Origin: RUG100 sp963542695
GTDB lineage: Bacteria > Bacillota > Clostridia > Peptostreptococcales > Anaerovoracaceae
Direction of reading: 5' to 3'
DNA: 64,000 nt
Assembly (NCBI GenBank): GCA_963542695.1
Contig: CAUTYX010000010.1
Location: 1-64,000 of the forward strand
Part shown: positions 17,393-26,743 of the stretch, piece by piece
How the letters are laid out: each line of letters starts with the position of its first letter
How positions within the stretch are numbered: position 1 is the stretch's first letter
Notes under the pieces: model-generated
Seen by the model: only the letters and a program-made list of their open reading frames with translations
Told to the model about the DNA's origin: nothing
Database searches by the model: none
Made by a program: the position numbers and the translations under genes

Positions 17393-18784
17393 TTACACTG
17401 CCTCGGCTTCTCTTTCCTTTTCCTTGGCTTCGACTTCTTCAAGATGCTCTTTCCAGAGACGGTCTGCAACCGGTTTCCAGCGCTTTGCAGTTTCCACGCA
17501 ACGATTACAGTAATCATCTACATCTTCCGGGTTCTCCAGGTCAGTGGAGTGTGCTCCACAACGATGCACCATGTCAGCCAATCTGCCAGGGTTATCAAGA
17601 ACCGGGCAAGGCCGGTACAGATTGCTGTTAAACGGCTGGTTGTTATGGTATTCCATAAACATCGGTGACTGATATGCTTCCAGCAGCGTCTTTTCATAGA
17701 TGTTGGAGTCGGAGTAGTGGATAAATGCACAAGGCTCAATGTCTCCATTGGCATTGATGTGCAGATAGTTACGTCCGCCTGCAATACACCCTCCTACTGC
17801 ATCTCCATCATTCCAAAAATCCATGGTAAACAATGGTTTTGTCTGACGGAACTTACGAATTTGTTTGTACATGTATTCTCGTTGTTCCGCTGTTGCAATC
17901 AAATCTGTTACAGCATCGTTTCCAATTGGCATGTATGTGAAGAACCATGCAAACTTACATCCTTTGGCAATCAAATCATCGATATATGCTTCGCTGCCGA
18001 TGATCTCTGCATTGGCACTGGTGTAGCAACAGGAAACACCATAAGCCAGTTTTTTCTGGTGAAGGATTTCCATAGCCTTTGTAACCTTGTCATAAACTCC
18101 TTCACCACGTCTAAAGTCGGTGGCTTCTCCAAAACCTTCTACGGAAATAGCCGGAATAAAGTTCTTTACTCGCAGCATTTCATCGGCAAAGGCTTCGTCA
18201 ATGAGTGTTGCATTGGTAAAGGATAGGAACAAACAATCCGGGTGCATCTCGGACAGCTTGATTAGGTCGTCTTTTCTAACCAGTGGTTCACCGCCGGTGT
18301 AGATGTACATAAACGTACCCAGTTCCTTACCTTGACGAATAATGTCATCCATAGTTTCCAGTGACATATTTAATTTGTTGCCGTATTCAGCTGCCCAGCA
18401 TCCTGTACAGTGCAGGTTACACGCCGTGGTCGGATCCATTAAAATAGCCCAAGGAATGTTACAGTTGTACTTGATACGGTTTTCTCTCTGCCGAGAAATT
18501 CCCGTGTAACAAGCATGAACCATGAATGTTTCAAAGAAATTCATACGGACTTCATCATCGATATCTGTCCAGATGCTCTTCATAAATTTGTACCAGTTGC
18601 CGTCCTTATCTTCAATCCATTCTCTAAAGTACTTTCTGTACTTTTCAAATTCGCCGGTTTTGTCAATTTTGTCAGCCCAGTCAATAAGCTTTGGCAGGTT
18701 CTTATCCGGATCCTTTTCCATGTATTTCAGGGCCTGCTTAATCATTGCCAACTGCACTTTACCTTTGATAGAATTCTTAGACAT
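17393..18784 (-). CDS. Radical SAM protein with SPASM-like C-terminus, unknown substrate
   Basis: An iron-sulfur enzyme of 463 residues. A helical N-terminal domain (about 1-95) precedes the cluster motif C-NLH-C-TG-C near residue 119 in the context DPTTACNLHCTGCWAAEYG. The C-terminal region has further cysteines (GGCIAGG, EPCAFIHYS, RPCPVLDNPG, DDYCNRC) that probably bind one or more auxiliary clusters. I chose ATG at 18784, preceded by AAGGAGGAGA; the longer frame has no site. The family is common in gut and anaerobic Clostridia, and I know no assigned reaction. It has its own terminator and is not tightly linked to the SCIFF genes. Confidence 0.85.
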   Translation of the reverse strand: MSKNSIKGKVQLAMIKQALKYMEKDPDKNLPKLIDWADKIDKTGEFEKYRKYFREWIEDKDGNWYKFMKSIWTDIDDEVRMNFFETFMVHACYTGISRQRENRIKYNCNIPWAILMDPTTACNLHCTGCWAAEYGNKLNMSLETMDDIIRQGKELGTFMYIYTGGEPLVRKDDLIKLSEMHPDCLFLSFTNATLIDEAFADEMLRVKNFIPAISVEGFGEATDFRRGEGVYDKVTKAMEILHQKKLAYGVSCCYTSANAEIIGSEAYIDDLIAKGCKFAWFFTYMPIGNDAVTDLIATAEQREYMYKQIRKFRQTKPLFTMDFWNDGDAVGGCIAGGRNYLHINANGDIEPCAFIHYSDSNIYEKTLLEAYQSPMFMEYHNNQPFNSNLYRPCPVLDNPGRLADMVHRCGAHSTDLENPEDVDDYCNRCVETAKRWKPVADRLWKEHLEEVEAKEKEREAEAV

Positions 18785-18932
18785 TCTGTCTCTCCTCCTT
18801 GTACTTGAGTGTCCACCCAATACGAAAAACTCAATAATCCTTTTCAAATCTTACTTGGTATTATACCGAAGCCTTTCCGGTTCTTCTCTTTACAGTTTGT
18901 TAGCTTTGTATAAAAATCGCCTGCATTTACGG

Positions 18933-18968
18933 AAAAAGCCCCAGATACAGAGTATCTGAAGCTTTTTT
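18933..18968 (-). terminator. Terminator downstream of the M18 aminopeptidase
   Basis: On the minus strand GCTTCAGATA pairs with TATCTGGGGC, flanked by A and T runs, so the structure can act in both directions. It lies about 50 nt past the aminopeptidase stop. Confidence 0.8.
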
Positions 18969-19020
18969 TGACGATTTTGCAACCCATGTTGCTATTTTTT
19001 ATTATGCGTTCAGGGCTTGT

Positions 19021-20397
19021 CTATTTTGTCATAGCCTCCAAAAAAGCTTTGTAACCTCGATAGGTTTCATAAACATCTACCTTGCTGGTAGCCTCGTATG
19101 GCGCATGCATATTGAGAACAGCAACACCACTATCCACTACCTCCATGCCATATAAAGACATAATATAAGCAATAGTTCCGCCGCCACCTACATCGACCTT
19201 TCCTAATTCTGCCGACTGAAAAATAACATTTTTGCTGTTTAATACCTTCCGCAATCTAGCTAGGTACTCGGCGTTAGCATCATTGGAGCCGCTTTTCCCT
19301 CTGGCACCGGTAAACTTATTAAATACCATACCGCGTCCCAATAAAGCTGCATTTTTCTTGTCAAACTTGCCGCCATATAATGGATCGTAGGCCGCACTAA
19401 CATCAGAAGACAGCATGGTGCTGTTGGCAAGGGTCTTCCGAAGCGTTCGCTCACTATACGCCTCCATAGCATCTAAAAGATCAGCAACGGTGTTTTCAAA
19501 AAACCGTGATTGCATACCGGTGGCTCCTACGCTGCCGATTTCTTCTTTATCCACCAGCAATGTGCAAGAGGTTCGTTTTACAGATTCTACATCAATCATT
19601 GCCTGCAAAGATGTATAGGCACAAACCCGGTCATCTTGTCCATAGGATAAAATCATACTGCGGTCAATGCCGGCCTCCCGTGCTTTTCCCGCCGGAACAA
19701 TTTCCAGCTCCGCAGACCACAAATCTTCTTCGGCAATCGCATACTTTTCTTTTAACAGCGACAAAACTCGCTCCTTGGTACCTTCCTTTTCCTCACCGGA
19801 AAGAGGTCGACTGCCGACAATAATATCTAGGGCGTCCCCTTCAATTACCACCGTAGCCTTTTTATTCATCTGCTCGGCAGCTAGGTGAATCAGCAAGTCC
19901 GACACAAAGACAACCGGATCATTTTGGTCTTCCCCGATATTTACCGATACCTTTGTGCCGTCTTCTTTAATTACCACACCGTGGATTGCCATTGGAATGG
20001 TTACCCACTGGTATTTTTTTATTCCACCGTAATAGTGAGTGTCAAGATAAGCAATGTCGCTGTCTTCATACAAAGGATTTTGTTTTACATCCAGACGAGG
20101 AGAGTCAATATGAGCTCCTAAAATGTTCATTCCCTCTTCAATAGGGTCTGTGCCAATATTAAACATAGCTACCGTCTTTTCCATTCCGACGGCGTATACC
20201 TTATCCCCGGGGTTTAAAGGCCGGGTTTTCGTTGCCAAATCGACATAACCTGCTTTTTTGGCCACTTGTACAATTAAGGTAGTGCATTCACGCTCAGTTT
20301 TACCCTTGTCTAAAAACTCCCGATAATCGCTGCAAAGCTGCTCTAATTCCGAAAGCTGTGTTTGTTCATATGTGGTCCATGCATTCTTATCTTTCAT
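19021..20397 (-). CDS. M18-family aminopeptidase
   Basis: A cytoplasmic dinuclear-metal aminopeptidase releasing N-terminal residues from peptides, with acidic or neutral preference in the family. Metal-binding segments are clear: NILGAHIDSPRLD near residue 93 (His and Asp ligands), VDKEEIGSVGATG near residue 288 (catalytic Glu pair), and GVAVLNMHAPYEATSKVD near the C-terminus (His ligand). Length, 458 residues, is typical. The start has AAGGAGTGGG upstream. It follows mscL with a 32-nt gap on the same strand. Confidence 0.93.
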   Translation of the reverse strand: MKDKNAWTTYEQTQLSELEQLCSDYREFLDKGKTERECTTLIVQVAKKAGYVDLATKTRPLNPGDKVYAVGMEKTVAMFNIGTDPIEEGMNILGAHIDSPRLDVKQNPLYEDSDIAYLDTHYYGGIKKYQWVTIPMAIHGVVIKEDGTKVSVNIGEDQNDPVVFVSDLLIHLAAEQMNKKATVVIEGDALDIIVGSRPLSGEEKEGTKERVLSLLKEKYAIAEEDLWSAELEIVPAGKAREAGIDRSMILSYGQDDRVCAYTSLQAMIDVESVKRTSCTLLVDKEEIGSVGATGMQSRFFENTVADLLDAMEAYSERTLRKTLANSTMLSSDVSAAYDPLYGGKFDKKNAALLGRGMVFNKFTGARGKSGSNDANAEYLARLRKVLNSKNVIFQSAELGKVDVGGGGTIAYIMSLYGMEVVDSGVAVLNMHAPYEATSKVDVYETYRGYKAFLEAMTK

Positions 20398-20429
20398 CTA
20401 TTCCCACTCCTTGTTTTATGCAAACTCTT

Positions 20430-20879
20430 TTATGCTGTTGCTTCTTCCTCCGGCAGCTCAGATGTGCAGTTTGGACATTTGGTTGCGCCAACAGGAATTT
20501 CGCTCTTACAGAAAGGGCACACCTTGGTTGTAATCTGGATAGCCTCTTCTTCATCTTTCTTACCAACAGTCATTACCTTATTAACACCCTTAATTAGGCA
20601 GAAGATTACCAAGGCAATAATCAGGAAATTGATAATAGCGGTGATGAAATTACCATACATCAATGCAGGCGCATTTGCACCGCTTCCCAATGTTACCTTC
20701 AATTCGGAGAAGTCCACGCCACCAAAGATGCCAAGAATCGGGCTGATGATGTCGTTGTTCAAGGAAGTTACGATTGCCGTGAAAGCACCACCGATGATGA
20801 TACCAACAGCCAAGTCCATAACATTTCCTCTTAAAATAAACTCTTTAAACTCCTGAACAAAACCTTTCTTCTTTTCCAT
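20430..20879 (-). CDS. mscL: Large-conductance mechanosensitive channel with C-terminal zinc ribbon
   Basis: A membrane channel that opens under tension to release solutes at hypo-osmotic shock. The N-terminal GFVQEFKEFILRGNVMDLAVG is the MscL signature, with TM1 after it and TM2 near residues 80-100. The last 30 residues carry C-PF-C and C-PN-C pairs (VCPFCKSEIPVGATKCPNC), a zinc-ribbon module absent from the classical E. coli protein, which makes it 149 residues instead of about 136. It replaces the usual C-terminal helical bundle position. The start has AGAGAGG upstream. Confidence 0.94.
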   Translation of the reverse strand: MEKKKGFVQEFKEFILRGNVMDLAVGIIIGGAFTAIVTSLNNDIISPILGIFGGVDFSELKVTLGSGANAPALMYGNFITAIINFLIIALVIFCLIKGVNKVMTVGKKDEEEAIQITTKVCPFCKSEIPVGATKCPNCTSELPEEEATA

Positions 20880-20930
20880 TTTTTACCTCTCTCTGTTCAT
20901 GTTAAAAATTAAATATTACTTTATAAAGTA

Positions 20931-23522
20931 TCAACCTTTGTTGATATTGTCAATTGTCTTGCGAATCTCCTCCTTAGTCATTTTTAACTGAGTAAGAAAT
21001 TCCCTACTTGATACCCGCATAGCTCCATGCCCCATTATAATCATCTGCTCTAAGGCATCAGATGTAACTACATGGATAAAGTAACGATTGCTGTTTTCTA
21101 AAGTAAACCGTTCAATATAGGAATCTGCCGTCTCTTCAAACTCTGTATAGACTACAGTCAAAGGACCTTTTTCTTCGGTTTTCTCTTGACTCTTGACTTT
21201 ATATGCATCAAAAACAACTATCACGGGAAGATCCCTATACCCGGCATAATCTTCCAGCATTTCAATAAGCTGCAATCGTTTTCCCTCTAAATGTGCAGCA
21301 TCCATAGAAACGGAAGTATCTTCGCTACCCGAACCTTTTTCCTGCTGAACCATGGCAAAAATCAAATTGTAGCCATCAATAACATATAGCTTTTCTTTGC
21401 CGGTGTCCGGTCCTTTTTTTCGGTTGCCGCCATTCTTTTCACCGCGGGTAATACTAGGTTCATTTGTATCCCGACGCTTTTTCGTTTTGTGCCGTTTTTC
21501 TCTTGGAGCTCCTCCGGCTCTTGCAACAACCTGGGCAATTTCCTCTTCTCCAATAGAGACTCTGCCGTAGGAAGTATTGGTCTTTGTGGATGGTGTTTCT
21601 GCAAGAATACTTCCTAGGTGTGCATATTTTTCCACTCTATCCCAACTGACTACAAATCCGCTGCCATGCTGACAAAATACCGAATCAGCTGTATTCGCTA
21701 CATCCTTTGTAGCTTCGTATCCGGTGTCTTCTATTATCACATCCTGGTTATGACAAGCATCATATCCATCATACATAAGTGCAATTTGTCCCTTTCCTCT
21801 AGTGTAACTGCGCAGCGTTTCCGGGTACTTTCGCATATCTCTTACCGGTGCCTTGCCTGTAATATACGCTATTTCTCCCTCTCCCACAGGGGGTGCAAAA
21901 GAACCTCCCATTTTCTGAATATCTGCCATGGCACGACCGACTGCTTCTTGCGGCACACCAATACGAAATCGATACCAGGGCTCTAGCACCAAGCTTTCCG
22001 CCTTCATCAGCCCATGACGGACCGCCCGGTATACGGCTTCTCTAAAGTCGCCGCCTTCGGTATGTTTTTTGTGGGCAGCACCGGCAATCAAGGTGATTTT
22101 CATATCCGTAATAGGCGCACCAATTAAAACGCCTAGATGCTTCTTTTCCTTCAGATGGCTCAAAATCAATCGCTGCCAGTTGATATCCAGCAAATCCTCA
22201 CTACAATCCGTAGCAAATACAAGTCCGCTGTTTCTAGGCATAGGTTCTAGCAACAGATGGACTTCTGAATAATGACGCAACGGCTCGTAATGACTAATGC
22301 CTTCCACTATATTGGTGATGGTTTCTCTGTATTCAATGCGCCCTTGATCAAAGGCTACCTCTATATCAAACCGTTCTTTCATGGTTTGTTGCAGCACTTC
22401 TAACTGCACTTCCCCCATGAGGCGTATTTGAATTTCCGATACTTCCTCTTCCTAGGAGACAGAAAGAGTCGGATCCTCTTGCTCCAAAACTTTAAAGTAT
22501 TGTAACACCTGATGCAGATCTACATTGCTATCTTCTGCCAAATGCACTCCATAAACCAGAGCCGGCTTCACTTCGCCTGTTTCTCCATCAGAACAAATTC
22601 CAAGACCTTGTCCCACCACCGGCTTTGTCAATCCAACCACAGCGCAAATCATTCCTTAGCTGACACTCGCCACACTTTCATATCCATTGCCGGAGTAGAT
22701 GCGTATCTCGCTTACTTTCTCTTCCTCTATAATAGAACAAACAGCCAAGCTTCCTCCGGTAATTTTCATATGTACCAGGCGCATGCCTTTTGGATCGTGG
22801 GAAATTTTGTATACTCGTGCGCCAAAGTCTGTTGTCTCAGCAGGCGGCATGATATAGTCGACCATAGCAGAAAGCAAGGCGTCGATACCTTGGTGTTTTA
22901 GTGCGGATCCAAAGAAGCAAGGAAAAACCAGACCGGCAGATACCGCTGATGCCAGTTGCTTTTTGGATAGCGTTTCTGTCTCTAAATACGCCGTCAACAA
23001 ATCTTCCTCTAAGGCCGCCACTTCTTCCATATAGTTTTTATTAGATGAAGCCATTGAAAAATCCACGCATCTTTGGCTTATTCGCCGGTGCAGATCTTTT
23101 AAAATAGTATCCGGATTGCAATGAGGCATATCCATCTTATTAATGAATATAAAAACAGGGACATGGTAGTTTTCCAGCATTTGCCACAAAGTTACGGTAT
23201 GACTTTGGACACCTTTGCTACCACTAACGACAAGAATTGCCGCATCTAATACTTGCAAAGTGCGTTCTGCTTCGGCACTAAAGTCAACATGACCCGGAGT
23301 GTCTAACAAAGTGAATACGGTATCTCCATAGGAAAATACCGCTTCTTTTGAAAGCACTGTAATGCCGCGTTACCGTTCTACTGTTTCCGTATCTAAAAAG
23401 GTGTCTCGATTATCTACACGACCGGCTTTTTTCAACACGCCGGACTCCAGGAGAATTCCTTCAGAAAGTGTTGTTTTTCCGGCATCTACATGGGCTAGGA
23501 TCCCCACTACAAGTTGTTTCAT
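20931..23522 (-). pseudogene. Tet(M)/Tet(O)-like ribosomal-protection GTPase fused to a NYN domain, three in-frame stops
   Basis: Read as one 864-codon frame from ATG at 23522 (AGGAGA upstream). It has the EF-G-like P-loop AHVDAGKTTLS, the DTPGHVDF and NKMD motifs, an EF-G-type domain IV/V region and a basic linker, then a C-terminal NYN/YacP-like nuclease domain (YVIDGYNLIFA). In-frame stops are TAA at 23370-23372 (codon 51, where the G2 region reads VER-stop-RGIT and Glu is expected), TAA at 22656-22658 (codon 289) and TAG at 22452-22454 (codon 357, where relatives often have Trp). No frameshift occurs. Such GTPase-NYN fusions exist intact in Clostridia. I call it a pseudogene; the 495-codon 3' part opens with an ATG and might still be made. 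Confidence 0.82.
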
Positions 23523-23545
23523 GTGTTCTCCTATTACTAGCAAAA

Positions 23546-23570
23546 AAGGCTTCCCGAAACGGGAAGCCTT
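23546..23570 (-). terminator. trxA terminator
   Basis: AAGGCTTCCC-GTTTC-GGGAAGCCTT followed by TTTTGC on the minus strand, 20 nt past the trxA stop. Confidence 0.92.
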
Positions 23571-23589
23571 GGCCTACTTGCTCTTTTCC

Positions 23590-23898
23590 TTATACCAACA
23601 ATGCCTCAATGGCTTCTTTTGGCTGTGCACCAATCGTCTTATTGGCCACCTGACCGTCCTTAAACAGAATCAATGTAGGAATGGACATAACGCCATATTT
23701 CATGGCCAGTTCTCCCTGTTCATCAACATTGATTTTCCCAACCTTAATTTCGCTGTGTTCTTCAGCGATCTGGTCAACAACAGGACTTACCATCTTGCAT
23801 GGTCCACACCATACAGCCCAAAAGTCCACCAATACCGGAACGTCAGACTGTAATACTTCCTTTTCAAAATTCTCTTTGGTAATTTCTATAACCTTCAT
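23590..23898 (-). CDS. trxA: Thioredoxin
   Basis: A 102-residue cytoplasmic dithiol carrier. The active site WCGPC lies near residues 29-33 in the context DFWAVWCGPCKM, and the cis-proline region is SIPTLILFKDG. The start has TAGGAGG upstream. It is monocistronic, with its own terminator. The TrxR-like flavoprotein at 8133-8942 could be its reductase, but the two are not linked. Confidence 0.96.
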   Translation of the reverse strand: MKVIEITKENFEKEVLQSDVPVLVDFWAVWCGPCKMVSPVVDQIAEEHSEIKVGKINVDEQGELAMKYGVMSIPTLILFKDGQVANKTIGAQPKEAIEALLV

Positions 23899-24002
23899 AT
23901 CTATTTCCTCCTAGACAGTAATTTCCAAACATATCGTCTTGGAGTACTTATGCCACAAAACGAGAATTTTAATCAACTATTGTATAGCTTTTAGCAGGTT
24001 CT

Positions 24003-24725
24003 TTAGTCTTCCAAGCTAGTGGCACAGTTATGATACACCTTTTGTACATCATCGTTGTCTTCCAGCAATTCAATCATCTTTTTCAAATTAGGGATATCCT
24101 CTTCTTTGGGAGTGGATTCTGTGGCAGGGAGGTTTTCAATATCCGCTTCTACAAAAGAGTAGCCGGCTTCGGCCAAAGCCTCTTTTACTTCATTAAAAGA
24201 ATTTGGTTCTGTAACAATTTCGTAGCTGTCATCGTATGTCAGCATATCCTCCATGCCGGCTTCCAGTGCAGCTTCCATTAGTTGATCCTCGTCAACATCC
24301 TCTGTTTTTTCGATAATAATGAGGCCTTTTCTGGAAAACATATAGGATACACATCCCGGGGTTCCTAAATTTCCGCCATATTTATCAAAGGTGCTTTTAA
24401 CAGAAGAAGCCGTTCTGTTTCTGTTGTCAGTCAACGCTTCTACCATCACTGCTACTCCACTGGCACCATATCCTTCAAAATTCAGTTCTTCATAGTTGGC
24501 ACCTTCCAGTTCACCGGTACCTTTTTTTACTGCCCTGTCAATATTGTCGTTGGGCATGTTAATCCCCTTGGCTCTATCAATAGCGTGTTTTAACGCAACA
24601 TTGTATTCCGGATCACCACCATTTTTGGCTGCCACTGTAATGGCCCTGGCATATTTTGTAAACAAGGCAGCTCTACGCTTGTCCTGTGATTCTTTTCTCC
24701 CGGCTATTGTCCCATGTCTACCCAT
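24003..24725 (-). CDS. yebC: YebC/PmpR-family DNA-binding or translation-associated protein
   Basis: A 240-residue member of the YebC/TACO1 family: N-terminus MGRHGTIAGRKESQDKRRAALFTKYARAI, the family's DRAVKKGTGE and NRTASSVKSTFDKYGGNLG segments, and an acidic C-terminus. Bacterial members are described as transcriptional regulators, and some relatives assist translation of proline-rich stretches. TTTTTTATTG-rich sequence precedes the start with a AAGAGGAG site. It has no close co-directional partner. Confidence 0.93.
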   Translation of the reverse strand: MGRHGTIAGRKESQDKRRAALFTKYARAITVAAKNGGDPEYNVALKHAIDRAKGINMPNDNIDRAVKKGTGELEGANYEELNFEGYGASGVAVMVEALTDNRNRTASSVKSTFDKYGGNLGTPGCVSYMFSRKGLIIIEKTEDVDEDQLMEAALEAGMEDMLTYDDSYEIVTEPNSFNEVKEALAEAGYSFVEADIENLPATESTPKEEDIPNLKKMIELLEDNDDVQKVYHNCATSLED

Positions 24726-24843
24726 TGTAAACTCCTCTTTTTATTGCAATTTTTTATCTATTTTGTAATATTCTTTCTTTTGTCTTCTATATTTATAGCG
24801 ACAATACATGGTATTATACACCTTTTTACGATGCAAGGCAAAA

Positions 24844-24873
24844 CGCAGACCTTGACTATTGCCAAGGTCTGCG
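24844..24873 (-). terminator. Terminator after the saccharopine dehydrogenase-like gene
   Basis: CGCAGACCTTG pairs perfectly with CAAGGTCTGCG (11 bp, 8-nt loop), followed by TTTTGCC on the minus strand. It lies 63 nt past the stop. Confidence 0.85.
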
Positions 24874-24935
24874 CTACTACACGATATTCTCACAGATATC
24901 TATTAGAGAACACTTTTCAATCTGCAATCAGACGA

Positions 24936-26177
24936 TTATTCCCACCAATCGTTTACGGTTGTTTCCATGGTAATCTTCAATTCCTTAGCCCATTCGATGT
25001 ACTGGTCAACCTGTGCATCACTGAGCATATCGGAGGAAATCAGACCTGTCTGATCCATCTTATCGTTTACAAACAGTTTTGTGAACAAGAATCCACTCTG
25101 TCCTGTCAGATACTGTTCTCCGGACATTCCTGTCAATTCATAAGCTTCGGCAACGCCAGGTGCGAATACGTGGGTTTCTACCATAACACTCTTGCCGTCT
25201 TTCTTACCGTATGCTTCTACTACGAATGCACCGGCATCCATTTCCAGTCCTTCGTCCAGAATTTCTTTAACTTCTTCCGGTGTCTTTGGTGCCGGAGGCA
25301 GAATGGATACAATCCAGTCAGCAGGAACAAATTTTGCGCCCTTAAATTCAACTTCATCATGGGTAATAATGCCGGCCTGTTTCAATGGTTTAGCAAATTC
25401 GATTCCGCCGCCGCCATATTTGAAGAATGCGTTCTTAACACCCTTAAAGAATTCTTTACCGTTTAATCCGATGTAAACAGGTTCATCGTGAGAGTGGTCG
25501 CAAAGTTCTACAGGAATATTTCCCATTTCCGGCCATGTCTTCATTACAGGATGTGAGAAAGCCGGAGTTCTCTTAACTTCGCCATTTACAAATACATATG
25601 CATCATCATCCATGTCACGGATAGCAGTAACTACAGACCACCAGAATGGCAAGAATCTCTTAGCTTCGGCACCTTCGTATACGTACATGTAGATGGTTTC
25701 GCATTCATCGACGTATTTAACAGCTTCTCTGGCGGTTACGCACATCAATCCAGGAGCAGAGCCTGTACCGATCATAGCCAATTTGCCGATTTTCTTAAAT
25801 TCTTCTCTATAGTGGGTGTATTCGTACTTGATTCCGTTGAGCCAGTTATCTTCAGTACCTGTAACGATATTGTCACCTGTAGCAAAGTCCTGATAGTCAG
25901 CCTTTACCTTCAGTGCCGCTTCCAAAACATTCTTAGCAAAGATTAATGGAAGAGCGTTAACAATCATGTCGCAGCCTTCAGCCAGCTTTACAATGTCTTC
26001 TTCTTTGCTGGCATCAATCTGATAGCCTTTACCTTTTTTAATCATGCCTACCAGATGGTCAACAGCCGCCTTATCATAATCGGCAACAAGAATTTCGCCA
26101 ACATTGGGTTCCAGGTCTAATCTTCTAACTACTGTTGATCCTTGAGCTCCACTACCTAATACTAATACCTTTTTCAT
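24936..26177 (-). CDS. Saccharopine dehydrogenase-family oxidoreductase under a glycine riboswitch
   Basis: A predicted NAD(P)-dependent enzyme acting on a C-N bond of an amino-acid-derived substrate. The N-terminal Rossmann motif is VLVLGSGAQGSTVVRRL, followed by VADYDKAAVDHL; the saccharopine dehydrogenase-type C-terminal domain begins near residue 130 with GTGSAPGLMCV. The start at 26177 has GAAGGAGG; the longer frame lacks a site. Predicted length is 413 residues. A tandem glycine riboswitch and terminator lie in its 5' leader, so expression should respond to glycine. That hints at a role in amino acid catabolism or one-carbon/nitrogen balance rather than lysine synthesis, but substrate is unknown. 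An amino acid permease diverges upstream. Confidence 0.83.
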   Translation of the reverse strand: MKKVLVLGSGAQGSTVVRRLDLEPNVGEILVADYDKAAVDHLVGMIKKGKGYQIDASKEEDIVKLAEGCDMIVNALPLIFAKNVLEAALKVKADYQDFATGDNIVTGTEDNWLNGIKYEYTHYREEFKKIGKLAMIGTGSAPGLMCVTAREAVKYVDECETIYMYVYEGAEAKRFLPFWWSVVTAIRDMDDDAYVFVNGEVKRTPAFSHPVMKTWPEMGNIPVELCDHSHDEPVYIGLNGKEFFKGVKNAFFKYGGGGIEFAKPLKQAGIITHDEVEFKGAKFVPADWIVSILPPAPKTPEEVKEILDEGLEMDAGAFVVEAYGKKDGKSVMVETHVFAPGVAEAYELTGMSGEQYLTGQSGFLFTKLFVNDKMDQTGLISSDMLSDAQVDQYIEWAKELKITMETTVNDWWE

Positions 26178-26302
26178 AATATCCTCCTTCTTATGAATAT
26201 TATTTATGAAAAATTTGTAACTGGTTTTATTTGATCGGCTACGCCGTATCAATCTTGATTTTAGTGTTTTTCTGTGGATAGTCTTGGCTTACTGATGTTT
26301 AT

Positions 26303-26338
26303 AAAAAAACAGAAAAACACTTTGCAATGTTTTCCTGT
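26303..26338 (-). terminator. Intrinsic terminator of the glycine riboswitch expression platform
   Basis: ACAGGAAAACATT pairs with AGTGTTTTTCTGT (13 positions, with wobbles) and is followed by seven T residues on the minus strand. Its 5' arm overlaps the GGGGACAGG end of the second aptamer, so aptamer folding and terminator folding compete. It lies about 125 nt upstream of the gene start. Confidence 0.85.
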
Positions 26339-26506
26339 CCCCTTTGCCTGTTGGTTAAAGCCCCGTTGGCTCCGTCAGAACGACGGTATCACCAGGATCT
26401 CATCCAACGACCATCCTTTTGCCTGTCAGTTTCCGCTCCATGATTTGCATACATGAAACCTTCCCGCTTCGGCCACTTATCAGAATAAGCTGTCTCTGAT
26501 CGTCTT
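26334..26506 (-). promoter_or_regulatory. Tandem glycine riboswitch
   Basis: Minus-strand RNA shows two aptamers. The first holds GTGGCCGAAGCGGGAA and, after a variable arm, ACTGACAGGCAAAAGGAT; ACGATC and GGTCGT can form its P1. The second holds GAGCCAACGGGGC and CCAACAGGCAAAGGGGACAGG. The CCGAAG/GGG core and the CAGGCAAAAGGA(C) 3' core are the glycine-riboswitch consensus, and a short linker joins the two. A terminator follows directly. Together with it this fills most of the 566-nt gap between the divergent genes. Confidence 0.85.
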
Positions 26507-26665
26507 CCTTTGAGTATCATTAATTTTTATTCGATTCACTTAGTTTTTAAACAGTTTTCCTAAGTGCAACTTCAATATACCCCATTTTTTACCCCTTTGT
26601 CAACCTATAATTTGATTTTTCTGATTCTACCGTAAATTCCAAACATTTATTTCTGTATTAGGTGT

Positions 26666-26693
26666 TTGAAATAGGCCTATTTTCTGATACTAT
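26666..26693 (+). promoter_or_regulatory. Candidate promoter of the APC permease gene
   Basis: TTGAAA (26666-26671), 16 nt, then TACTAT (26688-26693) on the plus strand, about 50 nt before the permease start. Confidence 0.5.
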
Positions 26694-26743
26694 ATAAGAA
26701 GTCAGATGCGCAAAGATATCCTTGTGTGTAGAAAGGATGTACT

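Noticed and set aside
20931..22418. The 3' part of the Tet-like gene as an independent gene with its own function
   Set aside because: It starts in the middle of an EF-G-type domain (MGEVQLEVL) with no ribosome site, so it is better treated as part of the interrupted fusion.
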